Assembly: GCA_024689505.1 (NCBI GenBank)
Contig: JAILDJ010000032.1
Location: forward strand, 1-51,559
From: Clostridiales bacterium
GTDB taxonomy: Bacteria > Bacillota > Clostridia > Lachnospirales > Bianqueaceae
Direction of reading: 5' to 3'
Length of the DNA: 51,559 nt
Below are positions 34,074 to 42,747 of this stretch, piece by piece. The first letter of the stretch is position 1, and each line of letters opens with the position of its first letter. The position numbers and the translations under genes were made by a program. The notes below the pieces were generated by a model. It was given only the letters and a program-made list of their open reading frames with translations, made no database searches and was not told the DNA's origin.

Positions 34074-37000
34074 AGGATCTGAGAGTGAATAATGTTGCTG
34101 CCCCCCTGGCACTGGATGAGGCGCCGGTATTCAGCTGGCGCATGGACTGTGCGCGCACGGGAGCCCGGCAGACCGCCTATCGTGTGGTGGTTTCTGCAGA
34201 AGAAAAGACTCTTTGGGACAGCGGCCGTGTAGAGAATGCGGCCTCCCTCGGGATCGCTTGCCCTGTGACATTGGAAAAAGAGTCTGATTATCAGTGGAGC
34301 GTCACCGCTTGGGATGAGACCGGTGCGGAGCACACGGCGGAGTCTTCCTTCGGGACCGGCTTGATGGGTGAAGATCTTGAAGCCTGGCACGGTGCGGAAT
34401 GGATCGGCCCGGACGAAATGTACCTGGCGGCCGAAACTATCCCTGTTTTCCGTCTGGAATACGCCATCCAGATCGAAGAAGGCGGGCGGAAAGCCGGCGT
34501 TATTTTCGGCGCGAACGATCCTCGCCTCCTTTCTTCTACCAAAAACAACTACCTCATCCATGGGGAAAACTATATGAGCTGCGTGCTGAACGTCGGGCAG
34601 ATCCCCGCGACGGTGGAATTCTACCGCAAAGGATATGCGCCGGGCGAAGAGGGCGAAGTGAGCTTTGCCGTGATCGAAGTGCCGGAAAGCATCATTTCTG
34701 AGGAAAATCGCTTCCAGCCGCATCGGTTTGAGTTGATCTGCAGCGGCAACCAGCTGGATCGCATCCTGCTGGACGGGACTGCTTTGGAAACAGACGAGGA
34801 GAACGCCCGTCTGGTACGCAGACCGATGAACATGGAACCGGAGCACACGCATCTGGTGCTCAATCCGCTGAAGAAAATCATTGACGTGCCGATCTATCCG
34901 CGTCTGAACGAAGTCGGCTTTGTGACCGACGAGGCCAGCACCGCTCGCTTCAGTGGCTACTCCATCCGCCACTATGCCCACGAGCATGCGGAGATCTTTG
35001 GCGCCTCCACCGGTGCGACCTTCAAGATCTTCTCCGGGAAACCTGGCCTGACCATCGAAGAGGACGTGATCACTGCCGGACCTGGCACCTTGACCTATGC
35101 CGATCCTTCGTATGCGTCAGTGCCGATGCTGCGTAAAGAATTCACGTTGGAGAAACCGATCGCTTCTGCCCGCCTGTATGCTGCTGCATGGGGCATCTAC
35201 GAGATCGAGATCAATGGACAGAAGGCAGGCGATGATTATCTGGCGCCTGGCGATATGGACTTCCGTCAGCACGTCGTATACGAGACCTATGACGTGACAG
35301 GATTGCTCAAGGAAGGTGCGAACGCCATCGGAGCCATTGTGGCATCCGGCTGGTACGGCGATCAGTCCTCCTATACCATCGAGAACTATAACTGGTACGG
35401 GGATCGGCAGGCGCTTCTGGCACTGCTCGCCGTGACTTATGCCGATGGGGAGACCGTCTACCTGCCGACTGACGGCAACTGGCTGTACTATGGCGAAGGT
35501 CCTGTCCGCTACGCAGGCAATTTCAATGGCGAGATCTATGACGCCCGGCGTGAGCAGGCGGTCGAAGGCTGGACCAAGGCCGGTTTTGCCGGCGCTGGCT
35601 GGCGCCCCGCAACACTGATGGGCAGCAAGGTCTTCGGGCAGGAGCCCATCATCACCGCCAAGCCCGATCCCTACGTTACCAAGGTGGAAGAGCGGACTGC
35701 TCAATATGTCGGTTCCGAGACCCGCGGGGCGGACCAGGATACGGTCTACATCTACGACATGGGCATCAACATGGTCGGTGTGCCGGAGATCACCCTGCCC
35801 GAAGGAAAGCCTGGGCAGAAGATCACGGTCCGCTATGCGGAGATCTGCTATCCGCGCCTGAAGGAAGACAACCCGTATTACTACGGTGATCTTGCCGGCC
35901 TGATCCTGACGGAGAACCTGCGCGGTGCATTGGTCACCGACAAATACACCATGAAAGGCGAGGGTACCGAAGTCATCCGCCCGCGGTTTACCTTCCACGG
36001 CTACCGCTACGTGGAGATCTCGGGTACGGACGGCCCGATCCCTGCGGAAAACATCAAAGGCATCGTGCTCAGTTCCGTTCGTGCGACCTCCCACTATCGG
36101 TCTTCCAATCCGCTGACCAACCAGCTGTTCGATAATATCGTCAACTCCACCAGCGGCAACCATCTGTCCATCCCGACGGACTGTCCGCAACGCGACGAGC
36201 GTCTGGGCTGGGCCGGCGACGCGCAGGTCTACAGCGAAGCGGCGGTCTACATGGCCGACATGCGCGCCTTCTACGCGTATTTCGATCAGTTGCAGAAAGA
36301 AGCGCAGGGGACAGACGGCACGTTCCATCTGTACGCACCTTCTTACAATGAGACCGGAAAGGCCTTTGCTTTGGGCTATACCTGGAACGCGGCCGGCGTG
36401 GTGATCCCCTTCCGTACATATCTGCAGTATGGAGATCAGAAACTGCTTAAAATCATGTATCCTGCGATGAAGAGCCACGTGCTGGGTATGATGGACTGGA
36501 CCAAGGAAGGCTATCAGTGTCTGTCCTCCCACATCGGCTTCCTGGGTGATCATTTGTCTGTCGTTCCTACGGATCCTTTCCTGCTGGACAACGCGCAGTT
36601 CTATCGTTCTGTCGTCTTTACGCAGCAGGCCGCAGAGATCCTGGGTGAAGACGCGGATGCTGCGACGTTCCGCAACTTCGCGGAAGACCTGAAAGCCGAG
36701 TGGAACAAGACTTTCATTGACAAAGACGGTCGCACCTGCAAGGCGGATGGAACCCTGGAAGATACCCAGGCTTCCTATGCACTGCCTCTGCTCTGTGGCA
36801 TCATCTCCGATGAGAACAAAACGATGGCACAGCTGCATCTGAAAGAAGCCTGCGAGAAGACCGATCATACCATGACCACCGGATTCATGGGCACCGGCCC
36901 CCTGCTGCCTGCTCTGACAGAGGCCGGAGAGACTGAGACCGCTTACAAACTGTTTGAGCAGACGAAATATCCGTCCTGGCTGTATCCGGTCGTCAACGGT

Positions 37001-37459
37001 GCCACGTCCGTCTGGGAGCGCTGGAATTCCTACACCATTGAAAATGGTTTCAGCGGCAACAACGGCATGAACTCCTTCAACCACTATTCTCTCGGCGCCG
37101 TCGGCTCCTGGATGATGGAATACCAGGCAGGTATCGCCCGTGGCGAAAAAGAGGCCTTCAAAGACTTCATCCTGCAGCCGACGCCGGGCGGACATTTCGA
37201 CTGGCTGAATGCTTCATATGATTCCATTTACGGAACGATCGAATCGAACTGGAAGACCGCCGATGGAGCTTTGACCGCTTATGAGGCTGTCGTTCCGGCC
37301 AACACCACGGCGACACTGTATCTCCCGGTGGGAGAAGACCAGGTCAAGGAACTTGAGCCCATGGAAGGGGCAGAGTATCAAGGCATGGTCAAACGTTTCG
37401 GCAAAGACACGGCCTGCTTCAAACTGACATCCGGCCGCTATTCCTTCACCTGGAACTGA
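34067..37459 (+). CDS. Alpha-L-rhamnosidase, family GH78 (second copy)
   Basis: A 1130-residue GH78 enzyme, longer than the copy at 20515-23289. An extra beta-sandwich domain of about 170 residues (roughly 120-310, FRLEYAIQIEEGGRKAGVIFGA) is inserted before the usual N-domain that begins SVPMLRKEFTLEKPIASARL. The catalytic domain has TDCPQRDERLGWAGDAQ with Glu711 as the likely general acid and Glu984 in TSVWERWNS. There is no signal peptide. The insert probably helps bind the substrate. AAAGGAG precedes the ATG inside alsK. Confidence 0.93.
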   Translation: MLKDLRVNNVAAPLALDEAPVFSWRMDCARTGARQTAYRVVVSAEEKTLWDSGRVENAASLGIACPVTLEKESDYQWSVTAWDETGAEHTAESSFGTGLMGEDLEAWHGAEWIGPDEMYLAAETIPVFRLEYAIQIEEGGRKAGVIFGANDPRLLSSTKNNYLIHGENYMSCVLNVGQIPATVEFYRKGYAPGEEGEVSFAVIEVPESIISEENRFQPHRFELICSGNQLDRILLDGTALETDEENARLVRRPMNMEPEHTHLVLNPLKKIIDVPIYPRLNEVGFVTDEASTARFSGYSIRHYAHEHAEIFGASTGATFKIFSGKPGLTIEEDVITAGPGTLTYADPSYASVPMLRKEFTLEKPIASARLYAAAWGIYEIEINGQKAGDDYLAPGDMDFRQHVVYETYDVTGLLKEGANAIGAIVASGWYGDQSSYTIENYNWYGDRQALLALLAVTYADGETVYLPTDGNWLYYGEGPVRYAGNFNGEIYDARREQAVEGWTKAGFAGAGWRPATLMGSKVFGQEPIITAKPDPYVTKVEERTAQYVGSETRGADQDTVYIYDMGINMVGVPEITLPEGKPGQKITVRYAEICYPRLKEDNPYYYGDLAGLILTENLRGALVTDKYTMKGEGTEVIRPRFTFHGYRYVEISGTDGPIPAENIKGIVLSSVRATSHYRSSNPLTNQLFDNIVNSTSGNHLSIPTDCPQRDERLGWAGDAQVYSEAAVYMADMRAFYAYFDQLQKEAQGTDGTFHLYAPSYNETGKAFALGYTWNAAGVVIPFRTYLQYGDQKLLKIMYPAMKSHVLGMMDWTKEGYQCLSSHIGFLGDHLSVVPTDPFLLDNAQFYRSVVFTQQAAEILGEDADAATFRNFAEDLKAEWNKTFIDKDGRTCKADGTLEDTQASYALPLLCGIISDENKTMAQLHLKEACEKTDHTMTTGFMGTGPLLPALTEAGETETAYKLFEQTKYPSWLYPVVNGATSVWERWNSYTIENGFSGNNGMNSFNHYSLGAVGSWMMEYQAGIARGEKEAFKDFILQPTPGGHFDWLNASYDSIYGTIESNWKTADGALTAYEAVVPANTTATLYLPVGEDQVKELEPMEGAEYQGMVKRFGKDTACFKLTSGRYSFTWN

Positions 37460-37474
37460 TCGGAGGAGCGTGAA

Positions 37475-38254
37475 ATGGCTGTTTTACAAGTCAAATTATC
37501 ATCAGCATCCTTATTGAGAAGTGTTCCGGTCACGGTCATCCTTCCAGTGGACAAGGTAGCTCTGCCGGGGATGCCGTACCAGGATCCGCGTCCGTTCAAG
37601 ACCCTGTATCTGCTGCATGGCATGTTCGGGGATCAGGAGGACTGGATCCAGTACACGAACATCCGCCGTTACGCGGAGGAGCATGATCTGTGTGTCGTCT
37701 GCCCGTATGGCGAGAACCGTTTCTACACCGACCAGCCGAAGGAATTTGCCCGGTATGGACAGTTCATCGGAGAAGAGCTGGTCGAACTCACCAGAAAGAT
37801 GTTCCCGCTTTCTACCAAGCGAGAGGACACCTGGATCGGTGGCCTTTCCATGGGCGGCTATGGAGCATTAAGAAACGGCCTGAAATATCATAAGACCTTT
37901 GGCCGGATCTGCTCCTTGTCCACGGCCAACCTGGCGGCGGATCTGGAGAAACTGCAGGAGGAAGCCCCGTTCCCGCTGTTGGACAAGCGTTTCGTCGAAA
38001 GCCTGATGGGCGGACTGGATACCATTCCTCAGAGCGACAACAGCATCGAGTGGCTGGCGGCAGACCTTGCAGGCAAGAAGGTGGACCTCCCGTCGGTCTA
38101 TTTGGCCTGCGGACTGTCCGATCCTTTCCTGACAGGAGTCCGGAAACTCAGGGACCTGCTGCTGCAGTTGGGTTATCGGGTGATATATGACGAGCGACCC
38201 GGCGGCCATGAGTGGGATTTCTGGGACGCCGAGATCAAGGAATTTCTGGGATGA
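37475..38254 (+). CDS. Alpha/beta hydrolase, CE1-like (tributyrin/feruloyl) esterase
   Basis: A 259-residue serine esterase of the EstA/esterase D group. YLLHGMFGDQEDW forms the oxyanion side, GGLSMGGYGAL carries the nucleophilic serine (GxSxG), CGLSDPFL the acid and GGHEWDFWD the catalytic His. No signal peptide is seen. It follows the GH78 gene by 15 bases with GGAGGAG and probably removes acyl groups (acetyl, feruloyl or similar) from the same rhamnose-containing glycosides. Confidence 0.87.
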   Translation: MAVLQVKLSSASLLRSVPVTVILPVDKVALPGMPYQDPRPFKTLYLLHGMFGDQEDWIQYTNIRRYAEEHDLCVVCPYGENRFYTDQPKEFARYGQFIGEELVELTRKMFPLSTKREDTWIGGLSMGGYGALRNGLKYHKTFGRICSLSTANLAADLEKLQEEAPFPLLDKRFVESLMGGLDTIPQSDNSIEWLAADLAGKKVDLPSVYLACGLSDPFLTGVRKLRDLLLQLGYRVIYDERPGGHEWDFWDAEIKEFLG

Positions 38255-38285
38255 TGCGCCGGATTTAAAGTAACGAACAAAAATA

Positions 38286-38327
38286 GGAGTCTGAAAAATG
38301 AGTGAATCGTTTTTCAGACTCCCTTTC
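38286..38327 (+). terminator. Terminator after the esterase gene
   Basis: A 13-bp stem GGAGTCTGAAAAA/TTTTTCAGACTCC (38286-38298 with 38310-38322), followed by CTTTC. It closes the AlsK-GH78-esterase unit. Confidence 0.85.
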
Positions 38328-38340
38328 ATATAAGAGAGCA

Positions 38341-38806
38341 AAATACGAAGACTTTTAGGCCGAATTACTTGATATATCGTCGAGGATGGCGACAGAAAGT
38401 AGTCATGGGGGTCAGAGTACTTGGAGAAACATCGAGATCGGCATCAGAAAGTAGCATCCACGGCAGCTTTACTGTCTGGTTATTATATCCTCATCTCAAC
38501 AAGTACCTGGTTCAGAACGATATACTTTCTGGATTTGTTTCTAGCAAAGCAAGAAGTATTCAAGCCCATCCCATTACTTCTTAAATCTAGCTAGGCTATC
38601 CTTTGGAAGTAAAGAGCGTCGTTCGGATACTTTCATCCTGGGCACAGGAAAATCTGGGAAGTAATGGTCCCGATCGGGCTACTGCCTATAGAATCAAAGC
38701 GGACATCAGAAAGTAAATGACCTCTTCGAAACAAAAGGCAAGACTATAATTCCATTACATCGATGGCCCAAAGGCTTTTTTGCAGCCTCTTATTATTGCT
38801 GAACAA
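38341..38806 (+). pseudogene. Gene-poor stretch, possible decayed coding remnant
   Basis: No intact gene is seen. Fragments in different plus-strand frames look coding: ASTAALLSGYYILISTSTWF and KYLVQNDILSGFVSSKARSI from 38440-38570, and SKERRSDTFILGTGKSGK near 38606-38660, the last resembling a Walker A segment. The order vaguely recalls conjugative VirB4/TraE ATPases, which would make this a relic of an integrated element. A short repeat CAGAAAGTA occurs three times (38392, 38447, 38707). The evidence is weak. Confidence 0.25.
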
Positions 38807-40042
38807 TCAGGACTGAGGATCTAAGAAAACACCGTTTTTTATATACTTTCTGCCATTCCCATCGACAAAGGTATCCATCTCTGAAGTGGCTTCGATCGTT
38901 ACGGTCTGTCCGTTGATCCCGACGTCGTAACGTCCACCGCCCAAAGGTTTGACAGGATCTCCATTCGGCAGGTGCATTTCTTCATTTCCAGAAATGATGA
39001 CTGTTGGCCGGCAGAAGATCAGGAAGAAGGCGGCGCCGATCAGGCTGAGGATGAACGCGATGGCGGAACTGCATCCCGGCGTGATGAAAGGAATGAAGCC
39101 CAGGAGAGACAGGGACAGGCCGATATTACTGTTATAGCGATAGGAGCGGTAGCCCAGGATGGCGATCATGACACCAGAAGCGATCCCGCCGACAAGGTTC
39201 AGATCCTGCTTCGTTCCAAGCACGACCACATGGTTCGCTTTCATATACAGGCCGGACAGGCAGCCGATGGCAAAAGCGAGCAGAATGTAAGGCAGAGGAT
39301 TGCGTTTTTTGGACGCATACATGACAGCGCCTCTCATCATGAAACCAGCAGCGATGAACACGAGGACCAGGATGCTGCCGGCAAAGTCGACCAAGGGGGC
39401 GAGGATCGCGGTGAGTACCGGCACCAGCACCAGAGAAAGGAAGTACACAAAAGGTGCTTTGGACTTGTGATATAAACCTGAGAAACAGGCAGCGATGAAG
39501 GATCCGGCCGCGATCCCGGCAACAGGGATATAGCAGGTGGGGAAAGCTTTGTTCATGTGGAATAGTTTCACATAGATCGCGTTCGTGATGCTGTCCATCA
39601 GGTGGTTCATCTGCGGTATCAGAGAGGACTGCAGAGCGAAAGCGCTTAAGACTCCGACCGCAAGACCGGCTGCCCACAGGGGCAATGGTGTATGATGTTG
39701 GCCGTTCAAAACTGCCTTTTTAGAAGAGGATCCGTCGGAAGTCATCAGGTTGCTGACACCAATGACACCGAACGTGAAAGTCAGTATGAGGGACAGCCAG
39801 CAGCCGAAACCGTATACGACCGTAACGAATAAACTCATGAAGTAGTGATCTTTGAAAAGGCCACTGGGAAGATGCTTGGAAATGTCCAGCTGATAGTGCC
39901 AGGAAAATACCGCCCAGCAGATCATCGCAAGGATTTCCATGACGAACATGGACTTTTTCCAGCCTTTGCCGATCATCAGCAAGGCGACTACGATCAGCAG
40001 ATGGATCACGATATAAGTCTGAAGATAAGAGTAGGTAATCAT
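38807..40042 (-). CDS. Polytopic membrane protein of unknown function
   Basis: A 411-residue protein with about ten hydrophobic segments from the N-terminus (IVIHLLIVVALLMIGK) to about residue 345 (LIGAAFFLIFC), followed by a soluble beta-rich tail of about 65 residues (NGDPVKPLGGGRYDVGINGQ ... FVDGNGRKYIKNGVFLDP). I do not recognise the family. It has no transporter signature that I can name. It is divergent from the tryptophan T-box operon, with 90 bp between its start and that promoter. AAGGAG precedes the ATG. Confidence 0.75.
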   Translation of the reverse strand: MITYSYLQTYIVIHLLIVVALLMIGKGWKKSMFVMEILAMICWAVFSWHYQLDISKHLPSGLFKDHYFMSLFVTVVYGFGCWLSLILTFTFGVIGVSNLMTSDGSSSKKAVLNGQHHTPLPLWAAGLAVGVLSAFALQSSLIPQMNHLMDSITNAIYVKLFHMNKAFPTCYIPVAGIAAGSFIAACFSGLYHKSKAPFVYFLSLVLVPVLTAILAPLVDFAGSILVLVFIAAGFMMRGAVMYASKKRNPLPYILLAFAIGCLSGLYMKANHVVVLGTKQDLNLVGGIASGVMIAILGYRSYRYNSNIGLSLSLLGFIPFITPGCSSAIAFILSLIGAAFFLIFCRPTVIISGNEEMHLPNGDPVKPLGGGRYDVGINGQTVTIEATSEMDTFVDGNGRKYIKNGVFLDPQS

Positions 40043-40134
40043 TGGAGAGCTCCTTCTCGTTTTGAACTTTTACCATGAATACGGGACGCCGATCACAAAG
40101 GTTACAGATATCAAAAAATTTTTATAAATAGTAC

Positions 40135-40163
40135 TTGACAAAATTGCGCTCAATCTATATAAT
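40135..40163 (+). promoter_or_regulatory. Promoter of the tryptophan transporter operon
   Basis: Perfect TTGACA (40135-40140), a 17-base spacer and perfect TATAAT (40158-40163), just upstream of the T-box leader. Confidence 0.9.
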
Positions 40164-40169
40164 GCGCTT

Positions 40170-40462
40170 TAAACCGATGAAGGAGAAAAGTACACTTGAC
40201 TTAAGGGCACAGCGAGCTGCGGATGGTGGGAGCGCGGCGCGGGCGGTCTCGTGGAATGGTTTCCTGAGGGCGACCTGAAACCGGCGGTAGTTTTCATTCG
40301 TGAAACACCGGGAGTAGGGAAGACGGAGATTCCCTCTGTTAACAAAGGACGCTGCATGATAGTGCGGTCAGAGTGGACATCGTAATGATGTCAAGCGGGG
40401 TGGCACCGCAGGAGAGTTCATATTCCCCTGTCCCAGCATGTTGCATGGGACAGGGGTTTTCT
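40170..40462 (+). promoter_or_regulatory. T-box riboswitch, predicted specifier UGG (Trp)
   Basis: The T-box leader senses uncharged tRNA and allows read-through when the amino acid is short. The 5' part has GAGAAAAGTACA, the specifier loop side reads GTGGAA-TGG-TTTCCTGAG, which aligns with ACGAAA-GGC-ATTCTTGAG of the B. subtilis glyQS leader and gives TGG (40257-40259) as specifier. The T-box sequence GGGTGGCACCGC is at 40398-40409. An 11-bp terminator stem CCCCTGTCCCA/TGGGACAGGGG (40425-40435 with 40446-40456) with TTTT follows. The specifier agrees with the TrpP-type gene downstream. Confidence 0.92.
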
Positions 40463-40531
40463 ATTGCAGGTCTCCTGTCCGAAGGATCCCGGGGCATGTC
40501 CCCGACAGCTTTCCACAAGGAGGAAACGATC

Positions 40532-41071
40532 ATGGCTGAAAAGAGAGTCATCAAAACCGAGGAGAAAAAGGGCCTCACTGTATCTGATATCATTTTGATC
40601 GCCGTACTGTTGGCGGCCGGCGCAGTGCTCAAGTATTTCGCGGGCTCCATCATCAACTTCTTCGGCATGAAACCAAACTTCATCATCGCGATGTACTGCC
40701 TGGCGATCCTGCTGATCCGCCCGCGGTTCATCGAGTGCTTGATCATCGGTCTGCTGGCTGGTGCGATCTGCCAGGTACTGCCGGGCACGCCCTACATCAA
40801 TTTCATCAGCGAACTGCTTGGCGCGGCTGTTATGGGCCTGCTGATCAAGGTCCCCTTCCGCATCAAGAAGCTGGACCTGAACCCCGTCCTTTCCACATTC
40901 ATCAGCACCGTGGTCAGCGGCGGAACGTACACCATCTGCCTGTTCCTGTTCATGCATTATGAAGCGAGCGCCATGGCCGCCTATGTGCCGATCGTACTGT
41001 GCACGGCCGTCATCAACGCCATTATCGTGCAGATCCTGTACCTGCCTTTGAAAAAAGTTCTGAACAAGTAA
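40532..41071 (+). CDS. trpP: ECF transporter substrate-binding subunit, tryptophan (TrpP-like)
   Basis: A 179-residue membrane protein with about five or six helices. After a short charged N-terminus it shows VSDIILIAVLLAAGAVLKYF and FFGMKPNFIIAMYCLAILLI, close to the TrpP family of tryptophan uptake proteins. It would bind tryptophan and dock onto the EcfAA'T module encoded directly behind. The ATG at 40532 has AAGGAGG; upstream in-frame codons lie inside the T-box leader. Tryptophan specificity is supported by the UGG specifier. Confidence 0.85.
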   Translation: MAEKRVIKTEEKKGLTVSDIILIAVLLAAGAVLKYFAGSIINFFGMKPNFIIAMYCLAILLIRPRFIECLIIGLLAGAICQVLPGTPYINFISELLGAAVMGLLIKVPFRIKKLDLNPVLSTFISTVVSGGTYTICLFLFMHYEASAMAAYVPIVLCTAVINAIIVQILYLPLKKVLNK

Positions 41072-41086
41072 GAAAGAGGTATTTCC

Positions 41087-41926
41087 ATGATCCAGATGAA
41101 GGAGTTCTCCTTTCAGTATGCGTCCGGCAGACGACCGGCACTCAAGGATATCGACCTGGAGATCCACCCGGGCGATTTTGTCGGAGTCATCGGCAACAGT
41201 GGTGCTGGGAAAAGCACCCTGACCTATGCCATCAACGGCATCATCCCGCATTATTATCCCGGGGATTTCTACGGATCCGTGCTGGTGGACGGGATGGACA
41301 CCGTCGAAACGAAGCCGGAGCAGCTGGCCGGGAAGGTCGGCAGTGTGTTCCAGGACGTGGACGCGCAGATGGTAGCCTCATACGTCGAGGATGAACTCCT
41401 TTTTGGACTGGAAAACTTCGGTGTTCCTAAAGATGAGATCGAGAGCAGACTGCAGGAAGCGCTGGAAAGGACCGGCATCACGGACCTGCGCTTCCGGGAG
41501 ATCGATTCCTTAAGCGGCGGGCAGAAGCAGAAGGTCGCCGTGGCGGCCATCATCGCCCTGCGTCCGGACATTATCGTGCTGGACGAACCGACCGGCGAGC
41601 TGGATCCCGAAAGCAGTGAGCAGATCTTCCGACTGCTCAAGTCCTTGAATGAAACCTACGGAACAACGATCGTGGTGGTGGAGCAGAAGGTCGGCCTGCT
41701 GTGCGGATATGCCAAGCGGTTGGTGCTGCTGGATCAGGGCCGGATCGTGATGGAAGGACCGGTCCGCGAAGTGCTCAAGAGCGCGGATCGCATGGAAGAG
41801 ATCGGCATCCACGTGCCGCGCGTGGTCTCCCTGTACAAAGAGCTGGTCCGCAAGGATCTGTTCCATGGAGCGGCGCCGATCCATACGGCGGAAGCGGAGA
41901 AGATGATGCAGGAGGTGCTTTCATGA
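41087..41926 (+). CDS. ECF transporter ATPase subunit 1
   Basis: A 279-residue ABC ATPase of the energy-coupling-factor module. Walker A GNSGAGKST, signature LSGGQKQKVAVAA and Walker B IIVLDEPTGELDPES are intact, and the Q-loop reads VFQDVDAQMVASYVEDELLFGLEN, the ECF-type pattern. It pairs with the second ATPase to power the S subunit. Its stop overlaps the next start (ATGA). Confidence 0.93.
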   Translation: MIQMKEFSFQYASGRRPALKDIDLEIHPGDFVGVIGNSGAGKSTLTYAINGIIPHYYPGDFYGSVLVDGMDTVETKPEQLAGKVGSVFQDVDAQMVASYVEDELLFGLENFGVPKDEIESRLQEALERTGITDLRFREIDSLSGGQKQKVAVAAIIALRPDIIVLDEPTGELDPESSEQIFRLLKSLNETYGTTIVVVEQKVGLLCGYAKRLVLLDQGRIVMEGPVREVLKSADRMEEIGIHVPRVVSLYKELVRKDLFHGAAPIHTAEAEKMMQEVLS

Positions 41927-42747
41927 TCACATTTGAGAACGTTTCCTTCGGTTATATCGAAGAAGGAAGCACCTTGAAGGACCTGTCTTTCACCATCGAA
42001 AAAGGATCGGTCACAGCGCTCATCGGTGCGAACGGTGCCGGAAAGACCACACTGGCCAAACTCATTCGAGGTCTGATCCGGCCGACATCCGGACGTATTC
42101 TTTTCGAAGGAGAGGATATCCGCCAGATGAAGACCAGTACCATGGCGGCACATATGGGATACCTGTTCCAGAATCCGGACCGGCAGATCTGTAAGAATAC
42201 GGTGGGAGAGGAACTGGATTTCACCCTGGAGAAAACGGTGCAGGACGAGGCCGAGCGCGAAAAGCTGAAAGCCGAAGTCCTGGCGGCGCTGCAGCTGGAT
42301 GCGGAAGATGAACCGTTCCTGCTGAGCCGTGGTGAGCGGCAGAAGATCGCCCTTGCCTCCGCTCTGGTACATCGTCCGGAACTCCTGATCCTGGACGAAC
42401 CCACGACGGGTCTGGATTATAAAGAGTGCACCCAGATCATGGAATATGTCAAGCGCCTGAACCAAGAGGGCGTTACGGTGGTCATGGTGTGCCACGACAT
42501 GGAGATCGTGCTGGATTATTCAGATCAAGTGATCGTCATGCGGGATGGCAGGATCGTGGCGGACGGCCGGACCCGTAAGGTCCTGCGGGATGCACAGGCA
42601 CTGGCGGCATCCGCACTTCTGCCGCCGCAGATCATCGGCCTGGCCACGATGCTGCAGGCAGATGGATTCACAGGCTTCGAAGAGGTCTGCACGGTGGACG
42701 AGATGACCGCGTGTGTGGAAGCGTACAGAAGGGAGGCACAGGCATGA
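41923..42747 (+). CDS. ECF transporter ATPase subunit 2
   Basis: A 274-residue ABC ATPase, the partner of the preceding subunit. Walker A is GANGAGKTT, Walker B LLILDEPTTGLD and the H-loop VCHDME. The signature motif reads LSRGERQKIALAS instead of LSGGQ, a common asymmetry in ECF pairs. The ATG at 41923 overlaps the stop of the first ATPase; a longer frame beginning at 41701 lies inside that gene and is a shadow. Confidence 0.92.
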   Translation: MITFENVSFGYIEEGSTLKDLSFTIEKGSVTALIGANGAGKTTLAKLIRGLIRPTSGRILFEGEDIRQMKTSTMAAHMGYLFQNPDRQICKNTVGEELDFTLEKTVQDEAEREKLKAEVLAALQLDAEDEPFLLSRGERQKIALASALVHRPELLILDEPTTGLDYKECTQIMEYVKRLNQEGVTVVMVCHDMEIVLDYSDQVIVMRDGRIVADGRTRKVLRDAQALAASALLPPQIIGLATMLQADGFTGFEEVCTVDEMTACVEAYRREAQA

